A DNA stretch of 17,529 bases from positions 1-17,529 of the forward strand of contig JAUPKV010000096.1 of assembly GCA_030837265.1 (NCBI GenBank), read 5' to 3'. Below the pieces are notes generated by a model, which was given only the letters and a program-made list of their open reading frames with translations, was not told the origin of the DNA and did no database searches. A program made the translations under genes and the position numbers. Shown piece after piece: positions 6,928 to 14,344 of this stretch. Positions within the stretch are counted from its first letter, which is position 1, and each line of letters opens with the position of its first letter. The DNA is from Methanobacteriota archaeon (GTDB lineage Archaea; Halobacteriota; Methanosarcinia; Methanosarcinales; Methanosarcinaceae).

Positions 6928-8658
6928 TCACTTAGCCAGTACAATGCGATCTTTAGGTCCGGAAGCTACCGGAGAGAAAGCCTTGAAATAATTAACAAAG
7001 GCATCTATATCTTTAACTCCTACCAACTTATCGTTTCCTGCCTTCAGGACTGCAAAGTTGTCGCCTCCATCCGCCAGGAAATTATTCACCGTTACTCGAT
7101 AAAGGTCGTTCGGATCTATAGGGGTACCATTGAGCTTTATACTGGAAATATCCACCTTCTCACCCGCTGGGGCACTTTTTTTCCAGGAGTAACTGAAGCC
7201 TTTTGAGACTTGCAGAATGCGATTGCTGCCAGGAGACGGGTTGTCGAATTGCTGCTCAAGCAGCGTGTCAACCTGAGAGCCGTTCAGGGTCATCGTAACA
7301 AGGTTGTTTCCGAAAGGCTGGACGCTGAAAACTTCGCCATAGGTGACCTGACCGGGCAGTTCATCCCCGCTCTGCTGATTATAAACTAAATTTGTACGAA
7401 TGCCTCCAGGATTCATGAAGGCTACAACAGCTGCACCATCTTTAAGGTTAGAGGTAGCATTAAACTGAGAATCAGCTATGACATCTCCAAGAGATGATTC
7501 CCCTGAACCACTAGTTGCTGAGGTAATATTTCCCGTAATGTTGCCGATAACCCTGTTAGCAAGAGGGGAAACAAGAGACCTGTATTCTTCGACCAGTTCG
7601 GATACCTCGGGGTCTTCAGGTAAATCTCTGGTCACTATAATATTTCTGGAACTTTCCGTGACCACATCATGAGTTTCATTGCTTATAACCAGATCAATAT
7701 CTGTGAGTACACGACCTCCTGATCCGGTTTGTGTCACAATTCGGCTATCAATAAAAGCGTTGCAAGCCTGATGGGTGTGACCGGTAACAAAGACATCAAC
7801 TTCTTGATCTGTGGCGTTAACCACATCCAGAATAGAACCGCTCACATTCTTGCTCTCGTTATACAGTCCTTTCTGGTAGCCCCCGTCATGGATTATTACT
7901 ATTATGGTTCTTACCCCCATCTCCTTCAGCTTTTTGACATATTCGTTAATGGTCGAAGCCTCGTCCAGGAATTTAAGTCCCTTTACGCCGGAGGCAGTCA
8001 CTATGGACGGCGTATCTTTAAGAGCTATTCCTATGAACCCAATGGGAACCCCCTGGACATAGGTAATATTATAAGCAGGAAATATTGTGGTATTCGTGCT
8101 CTCATTGACTATGTTTGCAGCAAGAAACTTGAACCTTGCTCCTTCGAATGTAGAGTTACCATTACAGCCGTCTACAGGGTGGCACCCACCGTTCTGAATA
8201 CGCATAAGTTCCGATAGCCCTTCGTCCAGCTCGTGGTTGCCCACAGCCGAAAAGTCAACTCCCATCATATTGAGGGCTTTTATGGTTGGTTCATCGTGAA
8301 ACATTGCTGAGACCAGTGGACTTGCACCTATGTTGTCTCCTGCCGAGACTACGAAAGTATTAGGGTTTTCAGAGCTGAGACTCTTAATGTGATTAGAAAG
8401 ATATTCCACACCTCCGACATCAGCACGTATGGGAGCACCTGCCTCATTATAGCCTGTAACCATTGTTCCGTTGGGTGGTTCAAGCTGTCCGTGTAAATCA
8501 TTGATGGCCAGGATCTGGACCTTTATCGCATCATTCTTCTGCCCTGAGCCTTCCAAGCAGCCAAGTGAAGTCAGAGAAACAAGAACAACCAGACATATCC
8601 CCAGGATGAAACACCTGTTAGCTTTGTTTATTGGGTAAACACGATCTTTTGACAACAT
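6928..8658 (-). CDS. Lipoprotein 5'-nucleotidase / 2',3'-cyclic phosphodiesterase (UshA/YfkN type)
   Basis: This is an exported metallophosphoesterase that removes phosphate from extracellular nucleotides or cyclic nucleotides to recover nucleoside and phosphate. From the ATG at 8656-8658 (GAGG five bases upstream) it has 576 residues. A signal peptide (ILGICLVVLVSLTSLGC) ends in a lipobox with Cys34. The calcineurin-like domain shows DLH (54-56), GDN (107-109), GNHE (140-143), His257 in IIHDGG and GHTH (293-296), the full dimetal set. The C-terminal 5'-nucleotidase domain shows SSLGDVIADS, NPGGIR (416-421), TYGEVFSVQPFGNNLV and the end motif NNFLADGGDNF. The insert GGCHPVDGC is, as I recall, typical of actinobacterial homologues. 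The gene is monocistronic with its own TATA region. The longer TTG start at 8679 has no binding site. Confidence 0.92.
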   Translation of the reverse strand: MLSKDRVYPINKANRCFILGICLVVLVSLTSLGCLEGSGQKNDAIKVQILAINDLHGQLEPPNGTMVTGYNEAGAPIRADVGGVEYLSNHIKSLSSENPNTFVVSAGDNIGASPLVSAMFHDEPTIKALNMMGVDFSAVGNHELDEGLSELMRIQNGGCHPVDGCNGNSTFEGARFKFLAANIVNESTNTTIFPAYNITYVQGVPIGFIGIALKDTPSIVTASGVKGLKFLDEASTINEYVKKLKEMGVRTIIVIIHDGGYQKGLYNESKNVSGSILDVVNATDQEVDVFVTGHTHQACNAFIDSRIVTQTGSGGRVLTDIDLVISNETHDVVTESSRNIIVTRDLPEDPEVSELVEEYRSLVSPLANRVIGNITGNITSATSGSGESSLGDVIADSQFNATSNLKDGAAVVAFMNPGGIRTNLVYNQQSGDELPGQVTYGEVFSVQPFGNNLVTMTLNGSQVDTLLEQQFDNPSPGSNRILQVSKGFSYSWKKSAPAGEKVDISSIKLNGTPIDPNDLYRVTVNNFLADGGDNFAVLKAGNDKLVGVKDIDAFVNYFKAFSPVASGPKDRIVLAK

Positions 8659-8733
8659 CCATCCCTCTTCAACGGTCAATTGAGCAATTGAAACATCATA
8701 ACATCAATAAATGCTTTAGACTATCCACTGCAG

Positions 8734-8752
8734 CTTTATATACTTATATATT
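8734..8752 (-). promoter_or_regulatory. TATA region of the nucleotidase gene
   Basis: Two overlapping minus-strand TATA candidates lie here, GTATATAAAG (8734-8743) and AATATATAAG (8743-8752). The second is preceded by the purine-rich GAGGAA, a plausible BRE. Initiation near 8720 would give a leader of about 60 nt. Confidence 0.5.
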
Positions 8753-8872
8753 TCCTCACCACTGCATAAAAAATAAAATCTTATTGGTGACCTTAATGAC
8801 AGATGTAGAATTAATCGACCTTACTACCAAAAATTAAGACGAAAAATAGCTGCCAGGGATATATTGGAAATA

Positions 8873-8911
8873 GGGGTAGAGCTACGTAAGCTGTCACCAT
8901 CCACAAAGTAG
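8873..8911 (+). mobile_element. Solitary Tn3-family terminal repeat
   Basis: A 39-bp sequence beginning GGGGTAGAGCTACGTAAGC matches, at 36 of 39 positions and in the same orientation, the terminal repeat beside the Tn3-type transposase at 15454-15492. An outer GGGG is typical of Tn3-family ends. No transposase and no inverted partner lie nearby, so it is a relic end or the only surviving end of another copy. The rest of 8838-9389 holds no gene. At 9229 the text GGCTGTTCAGAAATTAG resembles IS ends, and an imperfect hairpin follows it (9250-9292), but no partner end was found. Confidence 0.7.
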
Positions 8912-9389
8912 CGAGCATGGAGAGGATAAAGGGGTTCAGCCAACATTTTAACAAAAATATACGCTAAGCTTTTCAGTAAATGGTACGAACGCTACTGCTA
9001 CTCATCTTTAAAGCCTATTGATCACTTTGTAATGGAATCTAATCAGAAATAATTATCATGCGATCATATGGGTCTCTTTAATACATTTGCTAAAGCAATA
9101 TTTTTCGAAAACCACGAATACTATATAGACATTAATTGCTCCCAGAGGTCAAAGTTAGTGTAATTTTTCCAGAATAAAAGATAAAACTTAAAAATTGATC
9201 AAATTATGCCCATAGTGCCTGCTACTTTACGGCTGTTCAGAAATTAGTCAAAACCCCAACGTTGTATGCTAAAAGGTTGGTGTGGTTTTAACTTAAAACT
9301 GAATATTTTATTAGGATAGTTTCGTGGCTTTTTCCATTCGCCGATAATCAGAATCCTTTTTTCACAAGTGTAAAATCGCTATAGAAAGC

Positions 9390-9403
9390 AGATATATATA
9401 TTT
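9390..9403 (+). promoter_or_regulatory. TATA box of the antitoxin gene
   Basis: AGATATATATATTT lies about 70 bases before the ATG at 9468, giving initiation near 9420. An upstream in-frame TTG at 9402 sits on this box, so it cannot be the start if the box is used. Confidence 0.5.
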
Positions 9404-9467
9404 GGAGTACATATCACGTGTGGGTGATATCCACTTGGTTCAACAAAAGATTCAGACAAAGATAAAG

Positions 9468-9740
9468 ATGGTTCAAGCCAATATAAAAATAAGCGACAGT
9501 TCAAACCAGGTTGTTAATGTCGTTAAAGCTAAATATAATCTGAAAGACAAAAGCGCTGCTATTGATTTAATAATAAATCAGTATGCAGAGATAATACTCG
9601 AACCTGGATATAGACCGATATCCGAACTCGAATTTAGCGATGAATTTATTGCGGAAACGTTGGAGGATATGAAAGAGAAACCTATAGGACACTTTAAAAA
9701 TGCTGAAGAGTTAAAGGCACACATCAAGGGTTGTCGATGA
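9468..9740 (+). CDS. DUF2683 family protein, probable antitoxin
   Basis: This is a 90-residue protein starting at ATG 9468, where the family N-terminus MVQANIKISDSSNQVVNVVK begins. YNLKDKSAAIDLIINQYAEI and ILEPGYRP follow, the ribbon-helix-helix-like pattern I recall for DUF2683 proteins in Methanosarcina. These are usually paired with RelE-type toxins and act as antitoxin and autorepressor. The C-terminal half (SDEFIAETLEDMKEKPIGHF and onward) is acidic to mixed and would contact the toxin. The gene is intact. The toxin frame begins 13 bases after its stop but is broken after about 32 codons, so this antitoxin is now orphaned or serves another toxin. The plus-strand orientation differs from its left neighbours. 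A weak ribosome binding site leaves the exact start resting on family similarity and the TATA position. Confidence 0.8.
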   Translation: MVQANIKISDSSNQVVNVVKAKYNLKDKSAAIDLIINQYAEIILEPGYRPISELEFSDEFIAETLEDMKEKPIGHFKNAEELKAHIKGCR

Positions 9741-9752
9741 GGAAGATAAATT

Positions 9753-9851
9753 GTGTATGTATTGGACATAAGACCAAAGCTCTACAAACAGTTAGAAAAG
9801 TTAGAAAAGCTAGAGAAATCGAATATTGTACTGTTTGATGCAATTTACTAA
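9753..9851 (+). pseudogene. Truncated RelE-type toxin
   Basis: The frame starts at GTG 9753 after a GAGG site and reads MYVLDIRPKLYKQLEKLEKL, then EKSNIVLFDAIY and a stop at 9849-9851. The opening MYVLDIRPKLYKQLEKLEKK..VLFDAI is what I recall for the RelE/StbE-type toxins that follow DUF2683 antitoxins. Functional members run to some 85-90 residues. After the stop, a neighbouring frame reads PIDFKNLN, recalling the family's HFKNLR segment, which suggests a frameshift near 9845 followed by decay. The basic catalytic C-terminus is not visible, so the toxin should be inactive. The LEKLEK duplication may also mark slippage. Confidence 0.65.
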
Positions 9852-9939
9852 ACTCCCAATTGATTTCAAGAATCTAAACTGTCATAGTCCATTTTTCTTA
9901 AAGACTTATATTTTCCATTAGTAACACTTATTTAAACCA

Positions 9940-10119
9940 TTATCTGCAGACCTCGAAAAAAGTGCCTATGTGTTTCTTACTATTTTTTCGCATCAAATAG
10001 GTTATCAGCCAAAAACCCGATATTCCTATAGTCAATGGAATGATAGAGAAAACAAACACATAGGCATTTGCGGAAAAATCAGCATGAAATTGGCAATTTT
10101 CATTATAATAATTAGACAA
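9940..10119 (-). pseudogene. Small membrane-protein remnant (about 59 codons)
   Basis: From a TTG the minus strand reads LSNYYNENCQFHADFSANAY, then VFVFSIIPLTIGISGFWLIT, YLMRKNSKKHIG and TFFEVCR to a stop. One convincing membrane helix with a basic stop-transfer tail is present. Upstream the frame is closed by TAA codons, and no ribosome binding site is seen. It is therefore probably the C-terminal piece of a decayed membrane protein; a genuine small protein is possible. The two arms of a 16-bp inverted repeat fall inside it. Confidence 0.3.
9960..10069. repeat. 16-bp inverted repeat enclosing 78 bases
   Basis: Arms AAGTGCCTATGTGTTT (9960-9975) and AAACACATAGGCATTT (10054-10069) are complementary at 15 of 16 positions. 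In plus-strand RNA the odd pair becomes G-U, so the stem is continuous. It could be a small mobile element end pair, an invertible segment or an RNA stem. Confidence 0.55.
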
Positions 10120-10246
10120 TAAAACAAAAACAACATTTTTTTATTACGACTTTTAATAAAGTTATGTCAATTTTGCATACTAGTGGCATTTTGTAATTCT
10201 TCAGGAATCGGAAACTTTTAGAATAATCAGTTATTTTAAGATGTGG

Positions 10247-10411
10247 GGAAGGGTCAAGGGTTTATACATATTCGCTTGAAGTTAACCTTACCCTTCCTTA
10301 TATGATAAAATGTTGGTATTTGAAAAGATGGCAAAAACATGGGTTCTACCTTGAAACTTATGAATAAACTCGAGAATAAGTTTACAGAATAATGGGTACA
10401 CTACCCTTTTT
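10247..10411 (+). other. Cluster of three hairpins ending in a terminator-like stem and T-run
   Basis: Three hairpins follow on the plus strand. GGAAGGGTCAAGG (10247-10259) pairs with CCTTACCCTTCC (10286-10297). AAACTTAT (10354-10361) pairs with ATAAGTTT (10376-10383). GGGTA-CAC-TACCC (10394-10406) is followed by five T. This could be a small structured RNA with its terminator, or a MITE-like remnant. I see no convincing promoter directly upstream. The remaining DNA to the prenyltransferase gene carries only its promoter. Confidence 0.35.
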
Positions 10412-10487
10412 ATGATATCCTTAGCAGACATTTTTTGCACCGGAACCATCTTTATAATATTAGCTTACTTCTCTAAAATTTACTGAT

Positions 10488-10498
10488 CACTTATAAAT
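10488..10498 (+). promoter_or_regulatory. Putative TATA box of the prenyltransferase gene
   Basis: ACTTATAAATG in an AT-rich setting lies about 70 bases before the first ATG at 10562. Initiation would be near 10517. Confidence 0.35.
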
Positions 10499-10561
10499 GA
10501 TAGAGATTCTATAATCTTATGTTGAATTAATAATATTAAAAACTGACCTAATGTTAGTTGC

Positions 10562-11485
10562 ATGGGCGTCGATATAGTCATTGGGAATTTCGAGCATTTT
10601 TTAAGGCATAGACGAATGAATATTCTTGGATACTGGGAAAAAAATGCCAATTTTGAACTATTAAAAAGTTCGGTTTTAGTTGCTTTTTCTGGAGCACTTC
10701 GGGTTCATATAGCTTTTATCTTGTTTCATGTCCAGTCCAGTATGCTTGCTTGCATTGCAGGAGGACTTGTGATCTATACAGTTTATACGATTGACAGGAC
10801 TCTTGAATCTAAAGAAGATGCTACAAATCGTAAAGAACTGAATGGCTCAAGAAAAGAGATAGGGCTTGCGGCTGCTCTGCTTGCTTTTTTAATAGGAAGT
10901 TATCTGCTGGCGAAAGAGGGATTGCTTATAATTGCATTCATACCTCTTGTAATCGGTTATCTATACAGTAAAGGCATTAAGATAGGCAGATTTTTTATAA
11001 GGCTTAAAGGCAGAGCTGGTGTCAAAAACTTAGTTGTTGGTCTTACCTGGGGCGTTTGCACTGCCGGACTTGCAGGCAAAAGCTGTGGGAGTATAGTTCC
11101 TGTAATTTTGATTTTTATTTTTTTTGGAGTCAAACTTTTTGTAAATTCCACCATATATGATTTCAGAGATATCAAAGGAGATACTTTAGCAGGTATCGAG
11201 ACCCTGCCAGTAAGTCTTGGAGAAAAGAATACACGCAATCTCCTTACTGGAATGCATTTGTTCTCCCACCTGATTCTTGGCATCGCTCTAATTCATGGAT
11301 TTCTTGCCTTTGAACCTTTAATTATTCTCATAAGTTTCTTATTAGGACTTATATGCATCCAGAATTATACAAAATCTGTTGATGAAGAACTTCTTCTCTT
11401 CAAATTCGCAAGAACCATCCTTGTGGATGGAGAATCAGCTTTAATTCTCGGACTGAGATTGATTTCAAATGCTGTGATTGGATAA
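10562..11485 (+). CDS. UbiA-family prenyltransferase
   Basis: This is an integral membrane aromatic or alcohol prenyltransferase that joins a polyprenyl diphosphate to an acceptor; in methanogens such enzymes serve lipid, quinone-like or tetrapyrrole modification. It has 307 codons and about eight hydrophobic helices. The first Asp-rich region is YTIDRTLESKEDATNRKE, matching the NxxxDxxxD-type site. The second is YDFRDIKGDTLAGIETLP followed by VSLG, a clear UbiA signature. Both Mg-diphosphate sites are therefore present. The start is uncertain. ATG 10562 lacks a ribosome binding site, and ATG 10616 (MNILGYWEKNANFELLKSS) resembles the family start better but has only a distant AAGG. The substrate cannot be inferred from context. 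It is convergent with the histidine kinase, 82 bp apart. Confidence 0.85.
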   Translation: MGVDIVIGNFEHFLRHRRMNILGYWEKNANFELLKSSVLVAFSGALRVHIAFILFHVQSSMLACIAGGLVIYTVYTIDRTLESKEDATNRKELNGSRKEIGLAAALLAFLIGSYLLAKEGLLIIAFIPLVIGYLYSKGIKIGRFFIRLKGRAGVKNLVVGLTWGVCTAGLAGKSCGSIVPVILIFIFFGVKLFVNSTIYDFRDIKGDTLAGIETLPVSLGEKNTRNLLTGMHLFSHLILGIALIHGFLAFEPLIILISFLLGLICIQNYTKSVDEELLLFKFARTILVDGESALILGLRLISNAVIG

Positions 11486-11567
11486 CGATTTGTTTAAACC
11501 ATTTTTGGGGAGCTGCCCCATGCAAGTTCTTAACCTTATAATTAAAAAACTGACAATTTATTAGAAA

Positions 11568-13310
11568 TCATTTTTCTCTCCAGTCTCGATAAGGTACTCT
11601 AATTATGAATTTGGCACCTTCTCCTTCGGTACCGTTTTCATTTATATCCATACCTGTGATGGAAAGAATATTTCTAACTAAGAAAAGGCCCATTCCTGTA
11701 TTTTTTCCGAAAGATTTCTCAAAAATCGTCTCTTTAATGTCCAAAGGAACGCCTACTCCATCATCTGTTATTTCAATTATAAGATTTCCATTAATTTTAT
11801 GGTAACTAACTGTTATTTCAGTAACACGCTCTCCATGAGCTCTGGAATTCTGAAAAAGATTGTAGAAGACTTTTTCAAACAAAGGATCAGCATAAACTTC
11901 CAGTTCCTTCTCCTCAATGGAAAATTTCAAACCCTGACCGGAGAAGGCAAGAGAAGCTTCTTTTGCCACACTGCTTATAGACTGCCAGGTAGGAGAAACC
12001 AATCCAAGTTCCTGGTAATCTTTAGTGAAGGAAATCTGGTTATGAATTACCTCAATACCTTTATTGAGATTTCTTAGATACTTCGCTATCCGTGGGTCAT
12101 TCTTGACATCCTGAGGAAGTGATTCAGAAATTAATATAGTGTATCCGGAAAGCACATTCACCTGATTGAGTATATCATGTCTTGTGATATTGTTCATCAA
12201 GTTTATCTTCTTGTTAGCCTGCTTCAAAGCTTCCTGATACTGATAGATTTTTGAGATATCATGGATCAGCATCAATTTACCCCTTACATTACCACGCGAT
12301 GTAAGGTAACTAATGTTGAGGTCGAAAAATTTTGTTTCAAAACCGCTTTTCAATGAAATTTTGGCAAAGAAGTCTTCGTCATTAGTATTATTAGATAGCT
12401 TTAACTCTTCCCCGAAAATTTCATTTATGTTTTTCCCAACGACTTCCTTTCTTGATTTTCCTACCAACTCAAGAGCCGACTTATTAATATCTACTATGGA
12501 ATCTGTGAAGTCTGCTACGACATACCCATCATTCATAGATTCAATAACGCTTTTTCTTGCGATTGGAATAATACTAAGAAACTCATATTTCATGATGCCC
12601 CAGTAAAAAATCAACCCAGTAACTGTAAACAAAAAGGGAGTTGGGTCAAAGAGTTTAAAAGGATTTACATGTTCTATGTGGAGGATGTTTCCCAGCAACG
12701 GAATAGAAACGGCCATTAGAGCAACTACTATCTGATTTATATATAAAGAGGTTTGAAGAGCAGATTTTTTAAAAAAGAAAGAAGTTCCCAAAACAATCAA
12801 AATGAGGGAATAAACATAGAAGATCCGGAAAAAAGAGCCATAATTAATTACTGAGAGGGGAAAAGCTCCTGAGGTATCCAGATAATAACTTTCGAAATAC
12901 AGTTTTTGAAAACTATTTGTAAGTACCAAGAGGATTGTAAGGAAAGGAAGCAGAAAAAATGCTCTCCTGTACTTTTCCACTTGCTGTTTACATGTTCCTG
13001 AATATTCAGCAGCAAATAGGAACCAGGTAACAGGAACAAGGGCAATCCCAATATATTGAAAACGGGCAAAAAAATATTTAAGCTCGACATCGACGAATCC
13101 AATCTCAAAAGCATAGCTCATCGACCACAAAGATATGCTTAGCATCATAAGTATGAAGTATCTTGAGAAAGGAGTCCTATGATAATCAAAGGCTTTGTGT
13201 ACTTTGAATGAAAGCAAGATGGCTATTAATCCTGAAAGAATTAAAGCTACTATGTAGGGAATTGCAGCAGTGTAGATTTGCAGATTGATAGGATGACCTT
13301 CTTTTCTCAA
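11568..13310 (-). CDS. Membrane sensor histidine kinase (7TM N-terminal domain, PAS, HATPase)
   Basis: This is a two-component sensor kinase of 580 codons. Residues 14-240 hold seven or eight membrane helices with the YFILMMLSISLWSMSYAFEI pattern of the histidine-kinase 7TM N-terminal domain. A PAS domain spans about 250-355 (ESMNDGYVVADFTDSIVDIN onward). The phospho-acceptor is His378 in NNITRHDILNQ, the H-box variant common in Methanosarcina kinases. The ATPase domain has an N box (YNLFQNSRAHG, Asn484 and Asn488), a G1 box (DDGVGVP, 516-522) and a G2 box (GMGLFL, 539-544). All catalytic elements are intact. No response regulator is adjacent, so it is an orphan kinase here. The frame opens with TTG at 13310, with no binding site. 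The family-like start NLQIYTAAIP follows an AAGGTCA motif and an ATC codon, so initiation is unclear. Confidence 0.9.
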   Translation of the reverse strand: MRKEGHPINLQIYTAAIPYIVALILSGLIAILLSFKVHKAFDYHRTPFSRYFILMMLSISLWSMSYAFEIGFVDVELKYFFARFQYIGIALVPVTWFLFAAEYSGTCKQQVEKYRRAFFLLPFLTILLVLTNSFQKLYFESYYLDTSGAFPLSVINYGSFFRIFYVYSLILIVLGTSFFFKKSALQTSLYINQIVVALMAVSIPLLGNILHIEHVNPFKLFDPTPFLFTVTGLIFYWGIMKYEFLSIIPIARKSVIESMNDGYVVADFTDSIVDINKSALELVGKSRKEVVGKNINEIFGEELKLSNNTNDEDFFAKISLKSGFETKFFDLNISYLTSRGNVRGKLMLIHDISKIYQYQEALKQANKKINLMNNITRHDILNQVNVLSGYTILISESLPQDVKNDPRIAKYLRNLNKGIEVIHNQISFTKDYQELGLVSPTWQSISSVAKEASLAFSGQGLKFSIEEKELEVYADPLFEKVFYNLFQNSRAHGERVTEITVSYHKINGNLIIEITDDGVGVPLDIKETIFEKSFGKNTGMGLFLVRNILSITGMDINENGTEGEGAKFIIRVPYRDWREK

Positions 13311-13399
13311 TTATTGTTGGCGAATTTGAAAAATTAGGAGAGTAAGATTAAAATATCGCAGATTTAAATAAGTATACTTAAGTTATAGATTATATATGA

Positions 13400-13409
13400 C
13401 TATATAAAG
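13400..13409. promoter_or_regulatory. Near-palindromic TATA box, possibly bidirectional
   Basis: CTATATAAAG on the plus strand reads CTTTATATAG on the minus strand, a good archaeal TATA both ways. On the minus strand it is about 90 bases before the kinase start. On the plus strand it could drive a transcript into the structured non-coding DNA that follows (13430 onward). A second box-like TATATATG lies at 13391-13398. Confidence 0.4.
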
Positions 13410-13513
13410 GAGTATAAAAAATCTTTGATATAGAAACGCGAATTCCATTGCAAAAAATTATGAAAGGGATTTACTAAATAATGGAAATTTTCTAAACTCC
13501 TAATTGAATTAAG

Positions 13514-13636
13514 GTTCATGTCCACAGATTTCCTAGAGTAACACTCAATGACACTCCCTAGGAATTTCATATTCCGACTGGACCTTGTTCAGAAGATTTA
13601 AATCAAATTTGCTCTGAGAGGTCCCTGGACATGAAC
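13514..13636 (+). ncRNA. Candidate structured RNA or small inverted-repeat element
   Basis: A perfect 11-bp closing stem, GTTCATGTCCA (13514-13524) with TGGACATGAAC (13626-13636), encloses 101 bases. Inside is a second stem, TTCCTAG (13530-13536) with CTAGGAA (13558-13564), and a GATTTAAATC palindrome. The nested arrangement suits a folded RNA of about 123 nt; a MITE-like element is the alternative. A plus-strand TATA box lies about 105 bases upstream and a terminator-like hairpin downstream. No coding frame is present. I match no known RNA family. Confidence 0.35.
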
Positions 13637-13744
13637 TATAACAGTAAAGAGCTCAAGGCAGTGACATTAAAGCTATAAAGAATGACATAACTGTGAAAAA
13701 TAAGTAAACATCTATTGGAAAACAATATAAGGGCAATCCTTTGT

Positions 13745-13805
13745 TGGAGATTTTATTACTCAAAAACACAATGAATGAGTTACCAAAATCTCCAGCAGGT
13801 TTTTT
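13745..13805 (+). terminator. Long hairpin followed by six T (plus strand)
   Basis: Arms at 13745-13762 and 13776-13794 pair over about 17 positions with a small bulge (TGGAGATTTT and ACTCA are matched). The loop is 13 bases, and GCAGG then six T follow at 13800-13805. This is a terminator-like structure although no gene precedes it on the plus strand, which supports a non-coding transcript upstream. Confidence 0.45.
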
Positions 13806-13864
13806 AGCTTCTGATTGATTTATAGGGTAGTGTTGTAAATCTTCTATAAAATTAACTTTATTTT

Positions 13865-14153
13865 ATACACAAATTTTATGCCGACATTCCGCAGATGAGC
13901 ATTGAAATTTGACCATTTTTCTTGCTATCGTTTTTCTGAAACTGATATGCTTATTTATTCGCGTTTTTGTCTAAATATCATAAAATTCTTTAATTATTTA
14001 TTATCATCGAGAGCTTTGGACCTTTATTTTTAAGAACTTGAGCCAAAATAATTTTCTAATTTTTGTAGCAAAAACATAAAAACAATAGCAATAAAAATAC
14101 TATTTTTCATGAGGCTATCTGCGGAATGTCGGTTTAAGGTAAAACTTGTGTAT
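13865..14153. mobile_element. 289-bp MITE-like element with long imperfect terminal inverted repeats
   Basis: The ends ATACACAAATTTTA (13865-13878) and TAAAACTTGTGTAT (14140-14153) are inverted copies with one mismatch. Next comes a perfect 16-bp pair, CCGACATTCCGCAGAT (13881-13896) with its complement (14117-14132). Further in, 24-bp arms at 13915-13938 and 14075-14098 match at 21 positions. The element is thus a long imperfect palindrome with no coding capacity, as expected of a non-autonomous element moved by an IS transposase elsewhere in the genome. T4 runs flank both ends and could be a target duplication, but they are not diagnostic. Confidence 0.7.
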
Positions 14154-14316
14154 TTTTGCGGTTTATTCGATGCACAGGTTTAAATAAAAACGGTGTATGC
14201 TCATATATATGAAATATCCTAAACAAGCTTATGAAAGAGACCAAGAAGTTTTACATCATTATGCAAAGATATAAAAAAAAGACGATAAATAATTAATAAT
14301 ATCAAAAAGAAAACTA

Positions 14317-14326
14317 TTTATATTAT
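14317..14326 (+). promoter_or_regulatory. TATA box upstream of a hairpin-rich segment
   Basis: TTTATATTAT is preceded by a GAAAAC purine run, a plausible BRE plus TATA. Initiation would be near 14345, the start of the first stem of the candidate RNA. Confidence 0.4.
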
Positions 14327-14344
14327 AAATTATTAGACGGGTCT

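Noticed and set aside
7729..8217. Plus-strand 162-codon frame
   Set aside because: It is antisense to the nucleotidase's conserved phosphoesterase domain and is a shadow of it.
9229..9292. IS or MITE starting at GGCTGTTCAGAAATTAG
   Set aside because: The tip looks like some IS ends and an imperfect hairpin follows, but no inverted partner end was found in the window.
11507..11519. Terminator between the convergent prenyltransferase and kinase genes
   Set aside because: The GGGG-AGCTG-CCCC stem is only 4 bp, and no T-run follows on the plus strand.
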